Positions 35,496 through 45,576 of a DNA stretch of 64,000 nt are shown piece by piece (position 1 is the stretch's first letter; each line of letters opens with the position of its first letter). Made by a program: the position numbers and the translations under genes. Below the pieces are notes generated by a model that was given only the letters and a program-made list of their open reading frames with translations, was not told the origin of the DNA and ran no database searches. The stretch covers positions 62,001 to 126,000 of the forward strand of contig NZ_LOKZ01000005.1 in assembly GCF_002211365.1 (NCBI RefSeq). Direction: 5' to 3'. Origin of the DNA: Rhizobium sp. R711. GTDB taxonomy: Bacteria > Pseudomonadota > Alphaproteobacteria > Rhizobiales > Rhizobiaceae.

Positions 35496-36206
35496 TTACA
35501 AACCAACCTTGGCGGAATTTACCGTCGCCTCGATGTGATCGACCAGCGCGTCAGGAAGGCCAAGGCGACCGGCCAGCAGGTCGAGGTAGCCGCGCTCGGC
35601 GCGCGAATCCGGCTCGATGGTCAGGCGCGAGGCGGTATAGAGCTCCACCCGCTGCTCCTCGGTCACGGCGGCTGCGACCAGCGCGTCGATATCCGTCGGC
35701 TGCGACAACTCGCGTTCGATGAAGAAGGCGGCTTCACCACTGACATCCGCCGCCTTGATCTTGTCGAGAATGAGCGCACGTTCGCCGTCGTCGATATGAC
35801 CGTCGGCCTTTGCCGCCGCGATCATGGCGCGAATGAGAACGAGGACGAATTCGTTGCTCTGAGCCGGCGAAGTCACGCCGAATCCAGAGTCGGGGGGCGG
35901 CGGCAGTACAGCCGTCTTCGGCGGCGGCGCATCGGACGGCGTCGCTGGTTCCTGCCCTGCCTGGTAGTTCTTGTAGGCCTGGTAGCCGAGACCCGCAATC
36001 GCGGCGAGGCCGCCGATGGTCAAAGCATTGCCGGCAATGCTGCGGCCGGTCTTGGTTCCGAGAAGCACGGTTGCGAGCGCGCCAGCTTTCCACGGATTGT
36101 CCTTGGCCATCTGGATCGCGTCGCCCGCCCGGTCCTTGACCGAACCGCCGACAACCGGCACCTGCGAACCCAAGAACTGCTCAAGAAGCTTTTTCGCGTC
36201 GAACAT
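35496..36206 (-). CDS. DUF533/TerB-like protein
   Basis: 236 residues. An N-terminal part with one hydrophobic stretch (TIGGLAAIAGLGYQAYKNY, about 63-81), a Pro-rich linker (about 88-104), and a C-terminal all-helical TerB-like domain with LIRAMIAAAKADGHIDDGERALI (about 124-146), whose acidic D-G-H-I-D-D-G-E is the family's metal-binding mark. This is the YebE/DUF533 family; inner-membrane association is likely, function unknown. It has its own promoter gap upstream. Confidence 0.85.
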   Translation of the reverse strand: MFDAKKLLEQFLGSQVPVVGGSVKDRAGDAIQMAKDNPWKAGALATVLLGTKTGRSIAGNALTIGGLAAIAGLGYQAYKNYQAGQEPATPSDAPPPKTAVLPPPPDSGFGVTSPAQSNEFVLVLIRAMIAAAKADGHIDDGERALILDKIKAADVSGEAAFFIERELSQPTDIDALVAAAVTEEQRVELYTASRLTIEPDSRAERGYLDLLAGRLGLPDALVDHIEATVNSAKVGL

Positions 36207-36272
36207 TCCTCATCATCTCCCTATCTAGAGGCCAGAGGGGAGATAGGTACTGACGCCGGAAATACAAATGCA

Positions 36273-36287
36273 GGCGGAACCTCCGCC
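36273..36287 (-). terminator. Terminator-like hairpin after eda
   Basis: Stem GGCGGA/TCCGCC with a 3-base loop, followed on the minus strand by TGCATTTGTATTTCC; a weak T tract. Confidence 0.4.
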
Positions 36288-36314
36288 CGCATCACGCGTG
36301 GGTTTGTCCCGAAA

Positions 36315-36953
36315 TCATGCCTTCAGGGCCGCCGCTTCCGACGCCAGCTTGGTGATGCCGGCCCAATCGCCAGCGGCGATCAGCTCCTTCGGCGCGACCC
36401 AGGAGCCGCCGACGCAGATGACGTTCGGCAGCGACAGGTATTCCATCGCGTTCTTCAACGAGATACCACCCGTTGGGCAGAAGACGGTGCCTGATAGCGG
36501 CGAGGATAGCGCCTTGAGATAGGCGGCGCCGCCGGCCTGTTCCGCCGGGAAAAACTTCAGAACCTGATAGCCTTCCTCGCGCAGCGCCATGACTTCGCTT
36601 GCGGTCGCCGCGCCCGGCAGCAACGGCACCGACGACTTGCGCGCCGCATCGAGCAGTTCCTGCGTTGCGCCCGGGCTAACGATGAACTTCGAGCCGGCAG
36701 CAACCGCGGCATCCCAATGCGCGGCGTTGAGGATGGTGCCGGCACCGACCTCGGCGCCTTCGACCTCGTCGGCAACGGCGCGGACGGCATCGAGGGCCGC
36801 GGGCGTGCGCATGGTGATCTCGATGGCCTTCAGGCCGCCGGCGACAAGAGCACGCGCCAGCAAAACGGCGGACTTCACGTCATCGACGATCAGAACCGGT
36901 ACGACAGGCTGAAGTTTCAGGATGGAAAGGAGCTTTTCTGTCTTTTCGCCCAT
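36315..36953 (-). CDS. eda: 2-dehydro-3-deoxyphosphogluconate (KDPG) aldolase
   Basis: 212 residues. Class I aldolase of the Entner-Doudoroff pathway, splitting KDPG to pyruvate and glyceraldehyde 3-phosphate. Motifs: VKSAVLLARALVAGGLKAIEITMRTPAAL (Glu of the proton relay), GAGTILNAAHWDAAVAAGSKFIVSPG and the Schiff-base lysine in LKFFPAEQAGG, then PLSGTVFCPTGGISLKNA for phosphate binding. Start ATG 36953; a longer reading adds an unrelated stretch. Glucose in rhizobia is used mainly by this route. edd and zwf are not in the window. Confidence 0.95.
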   Translation of the reverse strand: MGEKTEKLLSILKLQPVVPVLIVDDVKSAVLLARALVAGGLKAIEITMRTPAALDAVRAVADEVEGAEVGAGTILNAAHWDAAVAAGSKFIVSPGATQELLDAARKSSVPLLPGAATASEVMALREEGYQVLKFFPAEQAGGAAYLKALSSPLSGTVFCPTGGISLKNAMEYLSLPNVICVGGSWVAPKELIAAGDWAGITKLASEAAALKA

Positions 36954-37108
36954 GGCCGCGTGATCCTTATGAAACGATTGAATTCGGGACCCGAAATACC
37001 TCCAAGGGTACGCCTTGTCGAGACCAAACCCATCTTTGGAATAGAATGGGTACACATCGCCGTAAAATTAGGCTAGCGTAATAAAATTGTCACAAAAGGT
37101 CCCCGGTA

Positions 37109-37597
37109 ATGGCGAAAGAGATCGAGCGGAAGTTTCTAGTACGCAACGACGGCTGGCGCTCCGGCGCCGAGACGAAATCCATTTTAAAACAAGGCTATAT
37201 CGCTTCGATGGACGACCGGTCCGTCCGCGTGCGCGTGCTCGACAATGCGAAGGCACGGCTGACGATCAAGATCGGCCGCAGCACGATGACCCGTGAAGAG
37301 TTCGAATACGACATTCCGGTCGCCGACGCCGATCAGTTGCTCGATGACGCAATCGGCGTCGTTATCGAGAAGACCCGCTATCGCGTCCCGCATGAAGGCT
37401 TCATCTGGGAAGTGGATGTCTTTGCCGGCCAGCACCGCGGCCTGGTGATCGCCGAAGTGGAGATGCGCTCGGAAAACGACAAGCCTGCGCTCCCCTCCTG
37501 GCTCGGGCGCGAGGTGACGGGCGATTTCCGCTACTCCAACCAGGCGCTGGCCACAGAATTCGAGCACGATCGGCATGCCCTTTCGTATACGGCCTGA
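37109..37597 (+). CDS. CYTH domain protein (triphosphate tunnel metalloenzyme)
   Basis: 162 residues, a stand-alone CYTH domain. EIERKFLVRNDGW at residues 4-16 supplies the ExExK metal and triphosphate ligands; a ladder of Arg and Glu follows (VRVRVLDNAKARLTIKIG). Such single-domain enzymes hydrolyse inorganic triphosphate or thiamine triphosphate. The next gene, a CHAD protein, overlaps by 23 bases, so the common CYTH-CHAD pair is split over two coupled genes. Confidence 0.9.
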   Translation: MAKEIERKFLVRNDGWRSGAETKSILKQGYIASMDDRSVRVRVLDNAKARLTIKIGRSTMTREEFEYDIPVADADQLLDDAIGVVIEKTRYRVPHEGFIWEVDVFAGQHRGLVIAEVEMRSENDKPALPSWLGREVTGDFRYSNQALATEFEHDRHALSYTA

Positions 37598-38483
37598 CCG
37601 CAGCTTCACTGCAGAATTCCGGAAAGCCGTGGGCGGACAGCTTCGCGATGCGATTCACACGCTCGAAAAGATGCCCGATGGCAAGCACGAAGCGATCCAC
37701 GACTTTCGCAAGAACCTGAAACGTGTCCGCTCCCTTTATCGCCTCGTTGCCGGGGAGATACCGGAGTTTCAGGACCAGGAAAACACGCGCCTTCGGGAAG
37801 TTGCGCAATCGCTTTCAGCAATCCGAGACGCCGCCGCTCTGATCGAGACCGCCGCGCATCTCAAGGCGCGAGCACGAAATGCTGAGGAAAAGAAGGCGAT
37901 CGGCCGCATCATCGAGGCATTGAAGGCCCGCCGCGATCACATGGCCGAAGCCGAGGCGACAATCGACCAGAAGCTGACGAAGGTACCGGACCATCTCAAA
38001 GCGGCGGCAGCGGCTGTCGAGGACGTACATTTCAACGGCGGCCCGCAGCGGCATGCCCGGCTGGTCGCCAAGGGCTGGCGCAAGACAGCCCTCAAGGCAA
38101 GAGAAGCAATTGCCCAATGCCGGAACGGCGGGTCGGCAGAAGCCTTCCATACCTTGCGCAAGCGCGCCCAGGACTACCGGGCCTATCACGCCGCGCTCAG
38201 GCCGCTTTGGCCGGCCGCCATGGATGCCAAATACGAGGTAACGAGCAGTCTGGTCGATCTGCTCGGCCGCATCCACGATCTCGACGTGCTTTGCGAACTC
38301 GTGGAGGCCGAGCCACGGCATTTCAGCAATGCCGACGACCTGGCCCATCTACTCGACGCCGTCATTTTCCACCAGCAGGAAGGCCGACAGGCAGCCTTGG
38401 AGCGCGCCGAGGAAGTATTCGCCGATGATCCGCGGGAGGAAGCAGACCGGATCGAATTGCTCTGGCAGGCGCAGGTGAGCTGA
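37575..38483 (+). CDS. CHAD domain protein
   Basis: 302 residues, mainly helical and rich in His, Arg and Lys, as CHAD domains are. Key pieces: [24 protein letters not shown] near the N terminus and [28 protein letters not shown] in the second half, the two repeated helix bundles that bind polyphosphate. Starts inside the end of the CYTH gene in another frame. Likely directs the CYTH enzyme or other factors to polyphosphate granules; inference from family knowledge. Confidence 0.9.
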   Translation: MPFRIRPDRSFTAEFRKAVGGQLRDAIHTLEKMPDGKHEAIHDFRKNLKRVRSLYRLVAGEIPEFQDQENTRLREVAQSLSAIRDAAALIETAAHLKARARNAEEKKAIGRIIEALKARRDHMAEAEATIDQKLTKVPDHLKAAAAAVEDVHFNGGPQRHARLVAKGWRKTALKAREAIAQCRNGGSAEAFHTLRKRAQDYRAYHAALRPLWPAAMDAKYEVTSSLVDLLGRIHDLDVLCELVEAEPRHFSNADDLAHLLDAVIFHQQEGRQAALERAEEVFADDPREEADRIELLWQAQVS

Positions 38484-38529
38484 ATCGTCCCAATTGCGCA
38501 GACGGCCCGAAACCTGTATTTGCAGCCGC

Positions 38530-39471
38530 ATGACAGACACGCTGACACAACCGCCGTCTGCGACGAGCCCCTTCCTCGTTGCGGCTCTCTACCATTTCGT
38601 TTCCGTCCCGCGCTTCGAAAGCCTGCGCGAGCCGCTGCAGACGCTTTGCGAAGAAAACGGCGTGAAGGGCACGCTGCTTCTGGCGCATGAAGGCATCAAC
38701 GGCACGATCGCTGGCCCGGATGCAGGCATCAAGACGGTGCTCGCCTATTTGCGCGCCCAGCCGGAATTTACCGCGCTTGAGCACAAGGAAAGCCGCGCAT
38801 CGAAGATGCCTTTCCTGCGAATGAAGGTGAGGCTCAAGAAAGAGATCGTCACCATGGGCGTCGAGAACATCGACCCCAACAAGGTGGTCGGCACCTATGT
38901 CGCTCCGCAGGACTGGAACGCGCTGATCTCCGATCCCGATACAATCGTCATCGACACGCGCAACGATTACGAGACGGCGATCGGCATCTTCCGCGGTGCT
39001 GTCGACCCGAACACGAAGACCTTTCGCGAATTCCCGGACTGGGTGCGCAACAATACCGGCCTGCACAACAAGCCGAAGATCGCCATGTACTGCACCGGCG
39101 GCATCCGCTGCGAGAAGGCCACCGCCTTCATGAAGGAGCAGGGCTTTGAGGAGGTCTATCACCTCAAGGGCGGCATCCTGAAATATCTCGAAGAGATCCC
39201 GCAGGAAGAAAGCCTCTGGGATGGTGCCTGTTTCGTTTTCGACGAACGTGTCTCGGTCGAACACGGCCTCAAGGAAGGCGAGCACAAGCTCTGCCACGCC
39301 TGCCGCAATCCGATCACCGCCGAGGAGATCACCTCACCCCACTACGAGGAAGGTGTCTCCTGCAGCAACTGCTACCACACGCGCAGCGAAGACGACCGTC
39401 TGCGCTACCGCCAGCGGCAGCACCAGATCGCGCTCGCCAAGAAGCGCGGGCAGAAGCACATCGGAACCTGA
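38530..39471 (+). CDS. trhO: tRNA uridine(34) hydroxylase TrhO (rhodanese-like)
   Basis: 313 residues. N-terminal acylphosphatase-like domain ([22 protein letters not shown] to IDPNKVVG) and rhodanese domain with the catalytic loop [16 protein letters not shown] (about 187-202), followed by [17 protein letters not shown] and a Cys-rich end ([16 protein letters not shown]) that may bind zinc. Family enzymes use oxygen to make 5-hydroxyuridine at tRNA wobble position 34. ATG 38530 chosen by family start. Its stop codon directly abuts the stop of the convergent GGDEF-EAL gene. Confidence 0.93.
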   Translation: MTDTLTQPPSATSPFLVAALYHFVSVPRFESLREPLQTLCEENGVKGTLLLAHEGINGTIAGPDAGIKTVLAYLRAQPEFTALEHKESRASKMPFLRMKVRLKKEIVTMGVENIDPNKVVGTYVAPQDWNALISDPDTIVIDTRNDYETAIGIFRGAVDPNTKTFREFPDWVRNNTGLHNKPKIAMYCTGGIRCEKATAFMKEQGFEEVYHLKGGILKYLEEIPQEESLWDGACFVFDERVSVEHGLKEGEHKLCHACRNPITAEEITSPHYEEGVSCSNCYHTRSEDDRLRYRQRQHQIALAKKRGQKHIGT

Positions 39472-41682
39472 TTAGGCGGCGTTGGTGCGGCGCGTGGTGA
39501 CCTTCGTTGCCCGCGCCTGCATCAACCGCTCGGTGATCTGATCGGCCGGCATCGGTCTGCCGAAGAAATAGCCCTGTAGGGTATCGCAGCCGAAGAGGCG
39601 CACGGCAATGGCCTGCTCCTCCGTCTCGATGCCCTCGGCCGTCACCGGAATGTCGAGCGAGCGGGCGAGTGCCACCGTTGCCTGCAGCATTTCGCGCTGA
39701 CGGTCGCTTTCCAGAATGTCCATGACCAGCGAGCGGTCAATCTTGATGCGGTCGAAGCCAAACTGGCGCAAATAACCGATGGACGAGAAACCCGAGCCGA
39801 AGTCATCGAGCGCGACTTTGACGCCCAGCGCCTTCAACCGCTCGATCGCCTGCCGCGTGCGCTGCGGGTTCTGGATCATGTAACCCTCGGTGACCTCAAG
39901 CGTCACCCGTTTGGCCTCGATCTCCGTCTGCTTTAGGACATAGCGGACATAGTCGGCAAAGGCCGGGTTGCGGAATTGCCCCGGAGAGACGTTGACCGAG
40001 ATACGCAGTTCCGGCCACTGCTTGGCGGTTTCGCAGGCCTTGCGCAGCACGAAAAGCCCGAGCGCTTCGATCAGTCCGCTGGTCTCCGCGATAGGAATGA
40101 AGACCTCAGGCGAGACCGGTCCGTGGCCCGGGCGGTTCCACCGCACCAATGCTTCGACGCCGGTCATTTCATGGGTCGCTGCATCGATCAGTGGCTGATA
40201 GGCGATCTGTAGGTCGCCGCCCTCGATCGCCATCCGCAAATCGAGTTCCAGCGCATTGCGCTCGCTGCGGTCGGCGTCCATCGCGGGATCGTAAAGCGTC
40301 ATGCGCGCGCGACCGGCTTCCTTGGCCTTGTACATGGCAAGGTCGGCCCGGCGCACCAGCTCCTCGCGGTCAATCGTGCCGCCCTGCGACATGGCGATAC
40401 CGATGCTCGCGCCGATCACGACGACACGCCGGCCGATCTCCAGCGGCTCCGCCAGGAAATCCAGTATCTGCTCGGCAAGCTGCAGGGCAACCGCGTGCTC
40501 GCTCTCGGAGACAAAGGCGATAGCGAACTCATCGCCGCCGATGCGCGCAAGGACGGCACCCTCGGGGATGAGCACGTCCAGGCCTGCGGCAACCGCCCGG
40601 ATCAGTTGGTCGCCGGTGCCATGACCGTAAGCATCGTTGACTTCCTTGAAGCCATCGAGGTCGAGATAGAGGATAAGCACGTTGCGGCGCGTCTGCAGGG
40701 CTTCTGCAACGAAACCGTCGATCGCAGATCCCAACCCGTCGCGGTTCAACAAGCCGCTCAGCCGATCACGGTTTGCTTCCTCTCGGGCATTGATTTCTTC
40801 CGCCTTGAGGCGCCGCAACGCCAACCAGCCGATGATCAGCAACACGATGAAGAACAGGCCGACAAGGCCCAGTGCCTTGACGACCATTGGACGAACTTCG
40901 CCATAGCCAATATCGCCGGGAGCCCGCGACATCCAGGTGAGCTTGCCGAGGGTAATCGCCTGCGCGTCCGCGATCGTCACCGAATAGGGAGCCTCGAAGT
41001 TCGGAGCAACCAGTTTCAATCCGCTGATAACATAGGTTGCACCAAGCTCGGCGACCTTGTCGGCGCTCAGATGCCGCGCGAAAATGAGGTAGCGATGTTT
41101 TCCGGCCGGTACACCAAGCGCACCGGATTTCTCGCGGACGAGCGCTACGCCGACTGCCGCGATACCGGACTTGGTACCAACGAAGCCCGTTGCTTCCGGA
41201 TTGTCCTGTGGCCTCGCGGCCTTTGCCTTGTTGAAAAGCGTCCAGAGCGATGGGGAGAAGAATTCGTCCAGTGAGCCGTCCATCGGCTTGCCTTCCCGAT
41301 ACGCCATGATCGGTTTCTTCTCATCATCGATCACGATCGCCATGTCGAAGAGGGAACTGTTGACGGACATTTCGCCGTAGTTGCTGATCGTCCAAGCCAT
41401 ACCATCGGCCGCATAGACGTTCACCGCGGCATCATCCCAGGCTGCGTAGTCGTTGAGCGTCGCGCCTAACTGCATCTCGAAGGTCTTCAGTGCGCCGGAA
41501 ATGGTTTCCCGCGAACGCTCGTCATCCAGCACATTCGATCGGTCCGCAACGCGTTCAAGCGCGCTGAGCACCAGGACCGTGACAATCGCGACGACAATGG
41601 CAAAGGAAAAAAGCACGCCGGCGACGGTCGCATGACGACCGATGCCCGAAATTTTTCTGCTGCCTTCGAAAATTGCCCGCAT
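39472..41682 (-). CDS. Membrane CHASE4-GGDEF-EAL protein
   Basis: 736 residues from ATG 41682, which has GGGGAG upstream. A membrane helix (about 16-38), a periplasmic sensor (about 45-270, CHASE4-like, with AWDDAAVNVY), a second helix (about 272-292), GGDEF domain (about 310-465) and EAL domain (about 480-725). Both active sites look intact: RIGGDEF for cyclase; EALVRW, DDFGSGFSS and KIDRS for phosphodiesterase. No RxxD I-site at the usual place was noticed (the five residues before GGDEF read AVLARI). Net effect on c-di-GMP cannot be predicted. Confidence 0.92.
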   Translation of the reverse strand: MRAIFEGSRKISGIGRHATVAGVLFSFAIVVAIVTVLVLSALERVADRSNVLDDERSRETISGALKTFEMQLGATLNDYAAWDDAAVNVYAADGMAWTISNYGEMSVNSSLFDMAIVIDDEKKPIMAYREGKPMDGSLDEFFSPSLWTLFNKAKAARPQDNPEATGFVGTKSGIAAVGVALVREKSGALGVPAGKHRYLIFARHLSADKVAELGATYVISGLKLVAPNFEAPYSVTIADAQAITLGKLTWMSRAPGDIGYGEVRPMVVKALGLVGLFFIVLLIIGWLALRRLKAEEINAREEANRDRLSGLLNRDGLGSAIDGFVAEALQTRRNVLILYLDLDGFKEVNDAYGHGTGDQLIRAVAAGLDVLIPEGAVLARIGGDEFAIAFVSESEHAVALQLAEQILDFLAEPLEIGRRVVVIGASIGIAMSQGGTIDREELVRRADLAMYKAKEAGRARMTLYDPAMDADRSERNALELDLRMAIEGGDLQIAYQPLIDAATHEMTGVEALVRWNRPGHGPVSPEVFIPIAETSGLIEALGLFVLRKACETAKQWPELRISVNVSPGQFRNPAFADYVRYVLKQTEIEAKRVTLEVTEGYMIQNPQRTRQAIERLKALGVKVALDDFGSGFSSIGYLRQFGFDRIKIDRSLVMDILESDRQREMLQATVALARSLDIPVTAEGIETEEQAIAVRLFGCDTLQGYFFGRPMPADQITERLMQARATKVTTRRTNAA

Positions 41683-41838
41683 TACTGCTCCCCGATCAAG
41701 GAAGTCTGCCAGCGAATGGTTCAAAAAACGGTTAAAGGGCGATACAATGATTAATCGTCTACGATTTGGCAAAAGCGCTCGAAACACGCACATGCTTGCA
41801 CATATTGATCAATATTTTCAAAAGCTTGACAAACAAAA

Positions 41839-42387
41839 CTAGGTCGCGGCTCGATTGATTGCAGCGCAGAATTTTACAAGCGCTGATACAAGAAGACCGC
41901 TTTCGACGTTCTCGGCGAGCACAACGGTCTGTATGTCCTCCGGTTTGCCGAGCAATGAGACTCGTAGAAGGGCCTCGTCGACAAGGCGTAGTGACATCGT
42001 CTTGAGCACTTCGGTCAACTGCTCTAGCGCGAAATCGCCGCGATGCGAGGCATGCGCGATCGTCACGGGCTTGAACGGCACTTCGTCGCGGGAGACCAAC
42101 CAATCCAGCGCGTTCTTCAAGCCGCCGGGCAGACCATGGGCATATTCCGGACAGGCGACGATGATGCCGTCGCAGGCACGGATCTTTGCGGCAAACTCTT
42201 TGACGATGGCCGGTGTGTTCTCACCCTCGCGGTCCGGATTGAAGATCGGCAGATCGCCGATCAGTTCGCAGATCTCGATGGAGACACCCACCGGCGCATT
42301 GTCGCGCAGAGCTTCGAGCAGCCGGCGATTGGTCGACGCCTTTCGCTGGCTGCCGCAGAGCGCATAGAGGAAGAGCGGCTTTGCCAT
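41839..42387 (-). CDS. NAD(P)H-dependent FMN reductase family protein
   Basis: 182 residues, flavodoxin-like fold. LCGSQRKASTNRRLLEAL (about 10-27) binds FMN phosphate and IIVACPEYAHGLPGGLKNALDWLVS (about 75-99) contacts the flavin ring. Members reduce FMN, azo dyes, quinones or chromate. The GH1 gene is 43 bases downstream on the same strand... here the FMN reductase lies downstream of GH1 after a 43-base gap, so the two could be one transcript, without obvious shared function. Confidence 0.85.
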   Translation of the reverse strand: MAKPLFLYALCGSQRKASTNRRLLEALRDNAPVGVSIEICELIGDLPIFNPDREGENTPAIVKEFAAKIRACDGIIVACPEYAHGLPGGLKNALDWLVSRDEVPFKPVTIAHASHRGDFALEQLTEVLKTMSLRLVDEALLRVSLLGKPEDIQTVVLAENVESGLLVSALVKFCAAINRAAT

Positions 42388-42430
42388 GCGCTCGGTTTAA
42401 GCCACGGCGCCGATTCGCGCCATGCGCTCG

Positions 42431-43804
42431 TCAGCTGCTTTTGTGATTGCCCTTCGGGAACTGCGCGGCAAGTTCGCTGTACCATTTGCCGCTCTTTTTC
42501 ACCGTGCGGACCTGCGTGTCGTAGTCGACATGCACGAGGCCGAAGCGCATGCGGTAACCCTCGGCCCATTCGAAATTGTCCATCAGGCTCCAGGCGAAGT
42601 AACCGCGCATCGGATAACCGTCCTTGATAAGGTCGGCGACGGTATCGAGGTGCTCGCTGTAGTAGTCGAGGCGCGGCTGGTCATCGACCTCGCCGTTGAC
42701 GACGCCCATGTTGCAGCAGGCGCCGTTCTCGGTGATGTAGCACTCCGGCAGCTCGTAGCGACGATAGAGATCCTCGACGACGTTCTTCAGGCCCGGTGCA
42801 TAGACCTCCCAGCCGATATCGGTCTTCACGTCGCTGACGCGCGGCGCCTCGACCGTCCAGGGGAAATCGCCGTTCTTTGCAGGATCGTCAGCGACACGCA
42901 GCGGCGTGTAGTAGTTGAGGCCCCACCAGTCGAGTTTCTGATTGATGATCTTGAGGTCGCCCTCTTCCACGACGGGCATCCGGTCGCCGAGTGCTTCCAG
43001 GAACTCCTTCGGATACTCGCCGTTGAAGACCGGATCGAAGAAGGCGCCGTTGTGGAACTGGTGAGCCCGTTCGCCAGCCGCCTGGTCGGCTGCGCTGTCA
43101 GAGCCTGGCATGACGGACATGGCATTGAGCACGAGCCCGACCGGTACGTTGGGCGCCTCCGAACGGATCGCCTCGACGCCGAGGCCATGCGCAAGGTTCA
43201 TGTGGTGCATGGCGTGAAGGGCCGCCTGCATGTTGCGCTCGCCCGGCGCATGAATGCCGTAGAGGTGGCTGAGCCACACGATGCACCACGGCTCATTGAA
43301 GGTCGCAACGCTGTCGAGACGGTCGCCGAGGCGGGCCATCACGGTCTTGGCATAGCGCTGGAACGCGTAGGCCGTCGAGCGCGCCGTCCAGCCGCCATCG
43401 CCGGCGAGAAGCAACGGCAGATCCCAGTGATAGAGCGTTGCGAAGGTCTTGATGCCCCGCGCCTTGCAGCCATCGACGAGGCGATCATAGAAATCCAGAC
43501 CCGCCTCGTTCACCGGACCTGTGCCATCAGGGATGATGCGCGGCCAGGCGATCGAGAAACGATAGGCTTCGACGCCCATGGACTTGATGAGATCGAGATC
43601 CTCATCGAGGCGGTTGTAGTGATCGCAGGCGACATCGCCATTGTCGCGATTGAAGACCCGACCCGGCATATTGCAGAAGGCATCCCAGATGGAGGGCTTG
43701 CGACCGTCTGCCTTGGAAGCGCCTTCAATCTGAAACGCTGCCGTCGCAACGCCAAAGGTGAAATCGCCCGGGAAGCGGGCCGCAAGGGTCTTCGGATCGA
43801 TCAT
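42431..43804 (-). CDS. Glycoside hydrolase family 1 beta-glucosidase
   Basis: 457 residues. Retaining beta-glycosidase: N-terminal FTFGVATAAFQIEGA, acid/base Glu in TFNEPWCIVWL (about 165-175), nucleophile Glu in CYITENGACC (about 358-367), and the aglycone segment SLMDNFEWAEGY. No signal peptide, so it acts on imported cellobiose-type sugars or plant glucosides in the cytoplasm. It lies alone, without a transporter beside it; its start ATG at 43804 gives the normal length. Confidence 0.94.
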   Translation of the reverse strand: MIDPKTLAARFPGDFTFGVATAAFQIEGASKADGRKPSIWDAFCNMPGRVFNRDNGDVACDHYNRLDEDLDLIKSMGVEAYRFSIAWPRIIPDGTGPVNEAGLDFYDRLVDGCKARGIKTFATLYHWDLPLLLAGDGGWTARSTAYAFQRYAKTVMARLGDRLDSVATFNEPWCIVWLSHLYGIHAPGERNMQAALHAMHHMNLAHGLGVEAIRSEAPNVPVGLVLNAMSVMPGSDSAADQAAGERAHQFHNGAFFDPVFNGEYPKEFLEALGDRMPVVEEGDLKIINQKLDWWGLNYYTPLRVADDPAKNGDFPWTVEAPRVSDVKTDIGWEVYAPGLKNVVEDLYRRYELPECYITENGACCNMGVVNGEVDDQPRLDYYSEHLDTVADLIKDGYPMRGYFAWSLMDNFEWAEGYRMRFGLVHVDYDTQVRTVKKSGKWYSELAAQFPKGNHKSS

Positions 43805-43974
43805 GAGAGGGTTCCGTCTGTTGCTGTTGGACAGGCCGATGCGGCCATCTTCGGTGGCGGTTTAGCCAAGCCAGATAGGCTTGTACAGGGCTCGAATGTC
43901 AAAACTGTAACGTTGCAGATGAAAATCCACCATGACGCGAGATGGAAAACACGACCGTTGTCGACCTCCCCGGT

Positions 43975-45576
43975 TTACGCGATGATCTCATCGCCCGAGG
44001 GCAACTGCAACCGCCTCGCAATGCCGATATTGTCAAGAAACACTTCATCGTGACTGACGACAAGCAGCGCGCCGTCATAGGCCCGCAGGCCCGCCTCCAC
44101 GGCTGCGACGGAATCGATGTCGAGATGGTTGGTCGGCTCATCGAGGATCAAAAGCGGCGGCGGCTTTGCGCCGCCGAGAACACAGGCAAGTCCAGCGCGC
44201 AGCAGCTGCCCTCCCGAGAGTGTCGAGACCTGCTGCAGGGCGGCATCCGCCCGGAACATGAAACGCGCCAGCACGGCGCGGCAGGCATTCTCGTTGGCAC
44301 CGGGATTGAGATTGCCGAAATTCTCGCGGATCGACAGCGATCGATCGAGGAGACTGACGCTCTGATCGAACATCGAAAAGCCGGTCATGACGGAGACCGT
44401 CCCGGACCATGGGTGTAGCTCGCCTGTGATCAGCGCCAACAGCGTCGTCTTGCCAGAGCCGTTCGGTCCGGCGATCGCGACGCGATCGGGGCCGGTCATG
44501 GCGAAGGAAAGGTTTCGGATGATTGGCTGCTCGGGCCGATAGCCGGCAGCGACGCCCTCCAGCCGGAGAACATCCCTGCCGGGCGGCAGCCCTGTTGACG
44601 CGAGCTGGGCTGAGAAGGGCCGGAGGATCTCGATCCGCTTCCGCGCCGCGGACGCCTCCTCCATCGCCTCCTCGCGGCGTTTTTCGCCAAGGCGAACTTT
44701 GTTGCCGCTGGTGTTTTCCGCCTGTCGCTTGAGGCCGCCGGCGACAATGCGGGGCATGTCGCCCCTTGCCGCCTTCTTGCGGCCGTTGCGGTCACTGCGG
44801 GCCTGCCGCTCCGCCGCAACCTGGGCGCTGCGGACCGCATCGGCAACGCGTCTCTCGCTGTCTGCAAGATCGTGCTCGGCGGCAGCCAATTCGATCGCTT
44901 TGCGTTCGCGAAATGCGCTCCAGTTTCCACCGTATCGCCGGGCGCCAAGTGTCGTGATCTCCACGATCGCATCCATGGTGTCGAGCAATTCGCGATCATG
45001 GCTGACGACGATGGCGCCGGCCCGCCAGCCGGCAAGTAATGCGATGACCGCTTCGCGCCCATTCCGATCGAGATTGTTGGTCGGTTCGTCGAGAATGAGG
45101 AAATCAGGGCCGGAGAAGACGAGGACTGCAAGACCTACACGCGTCCGTTGGCCGCCGGAAAGCGAGGTCAGCAAGGTTTCCGGTTCCGCGTCCAACCCGA
45201 CGCCTTCGATCGCCGCGGCGATACGCGCCTCGATCGTCCAATCGGCAATTGCGAGTTCGTCAAACGTGGCATCACCGGCTTCGGCGCGGCGAAGGATAGT
45301 GAGCGCATCACTGGCGCCGAAGAGATCGGCGACCGTTGCCCCCTCGTCCACCTGGACCGCCTGGCGCAGGATTCCGAGCCGCCCGCCGAAGGCGATGCTG
45401 CCGGATTGCGGTTGCAATTCGCCGGCAACGAGCTTCAACAGCGTCGTCTTGCCGACACCATTACGACCGATGAGGCCGGTTCGCTCGGCGCCGAAACTCA
45501 GATCGAGATGGGAAAGGAGGGTCCGCCCGTCAGGCGTGGACCACGAAAGATTCGACAGGGTAATGGATGCAGGCAT
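43975..45576 (-). CDS. ABC-F family ATPase
   Basis: 533 residues, two ABC domains and no membrane part. Walker A motifs GRNGVGKTT and GPNGSGKTT, signatures LSGGQRTR and LSGGQLLR, and Walker B blocks LILDEPTNNLD and LILDEPTNHLD, the latter two in the ABC-F form. A charged linker (about 210-300, with ERQARSDRNGRKKAA) separates them, the region that reaches toward the peptidyl transferase centre. ABC-F proteins rescue or regulate ribosomes; whether this one gives antibiotic resistance is unknown. ATG 45576 is the family start. Confidence 0.92.
   Translation of the reverse strand: MPASITLSNLSWSTPDGRTLLSHLDLSFGAERTGLIGRNGVGKTTLLKLVAGELQPQSGSIAFGGRLGILRQAVQVDEGATVADLFGASDALTILRRAEAGDATFDELAIADWTIEARIAAAIEGVGLDAEPETLLTSLSGGQRTRVGLAVLVFSGPDFLILDEPTNNLDRNGREAVIALLAGWRAGAIVVSHDRELLDTMDAIVEITTLGARRYGGNWSAFRERKAIELAAAEHDLADSERRVADAVRSAQVAAERQARSDRNGRKKAARGDMPRIVAGGLKRQAENTSGNKVRLGEKRREEAMEEASAARKRIEILRPFSAQLASTGLPPGRDVLRLEGVAAGYRPEQPIIRNLSFAMTGPDRVAIAGPNGSGKTTLLALITGELHPWSGTVSVMTGFSMFDQSVSLLDRSLSIRENFGNLNPGANENACRAVLARFMFRADAALQQVSTLSGGQLLRAGLACVLGGAKPPPLLILDEPTNHLDIDSVAAVEAGLRAYDGALLVVSHDEVFLDNIGIARRLQLPSGDEIIA

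Noticed and set aside
42422..44053. Open frame of 543 codons opposite the GH1 glucosidase
   Set aside because: Covers a well-supported glycosidase gene and has composition typical of antisense shadows.
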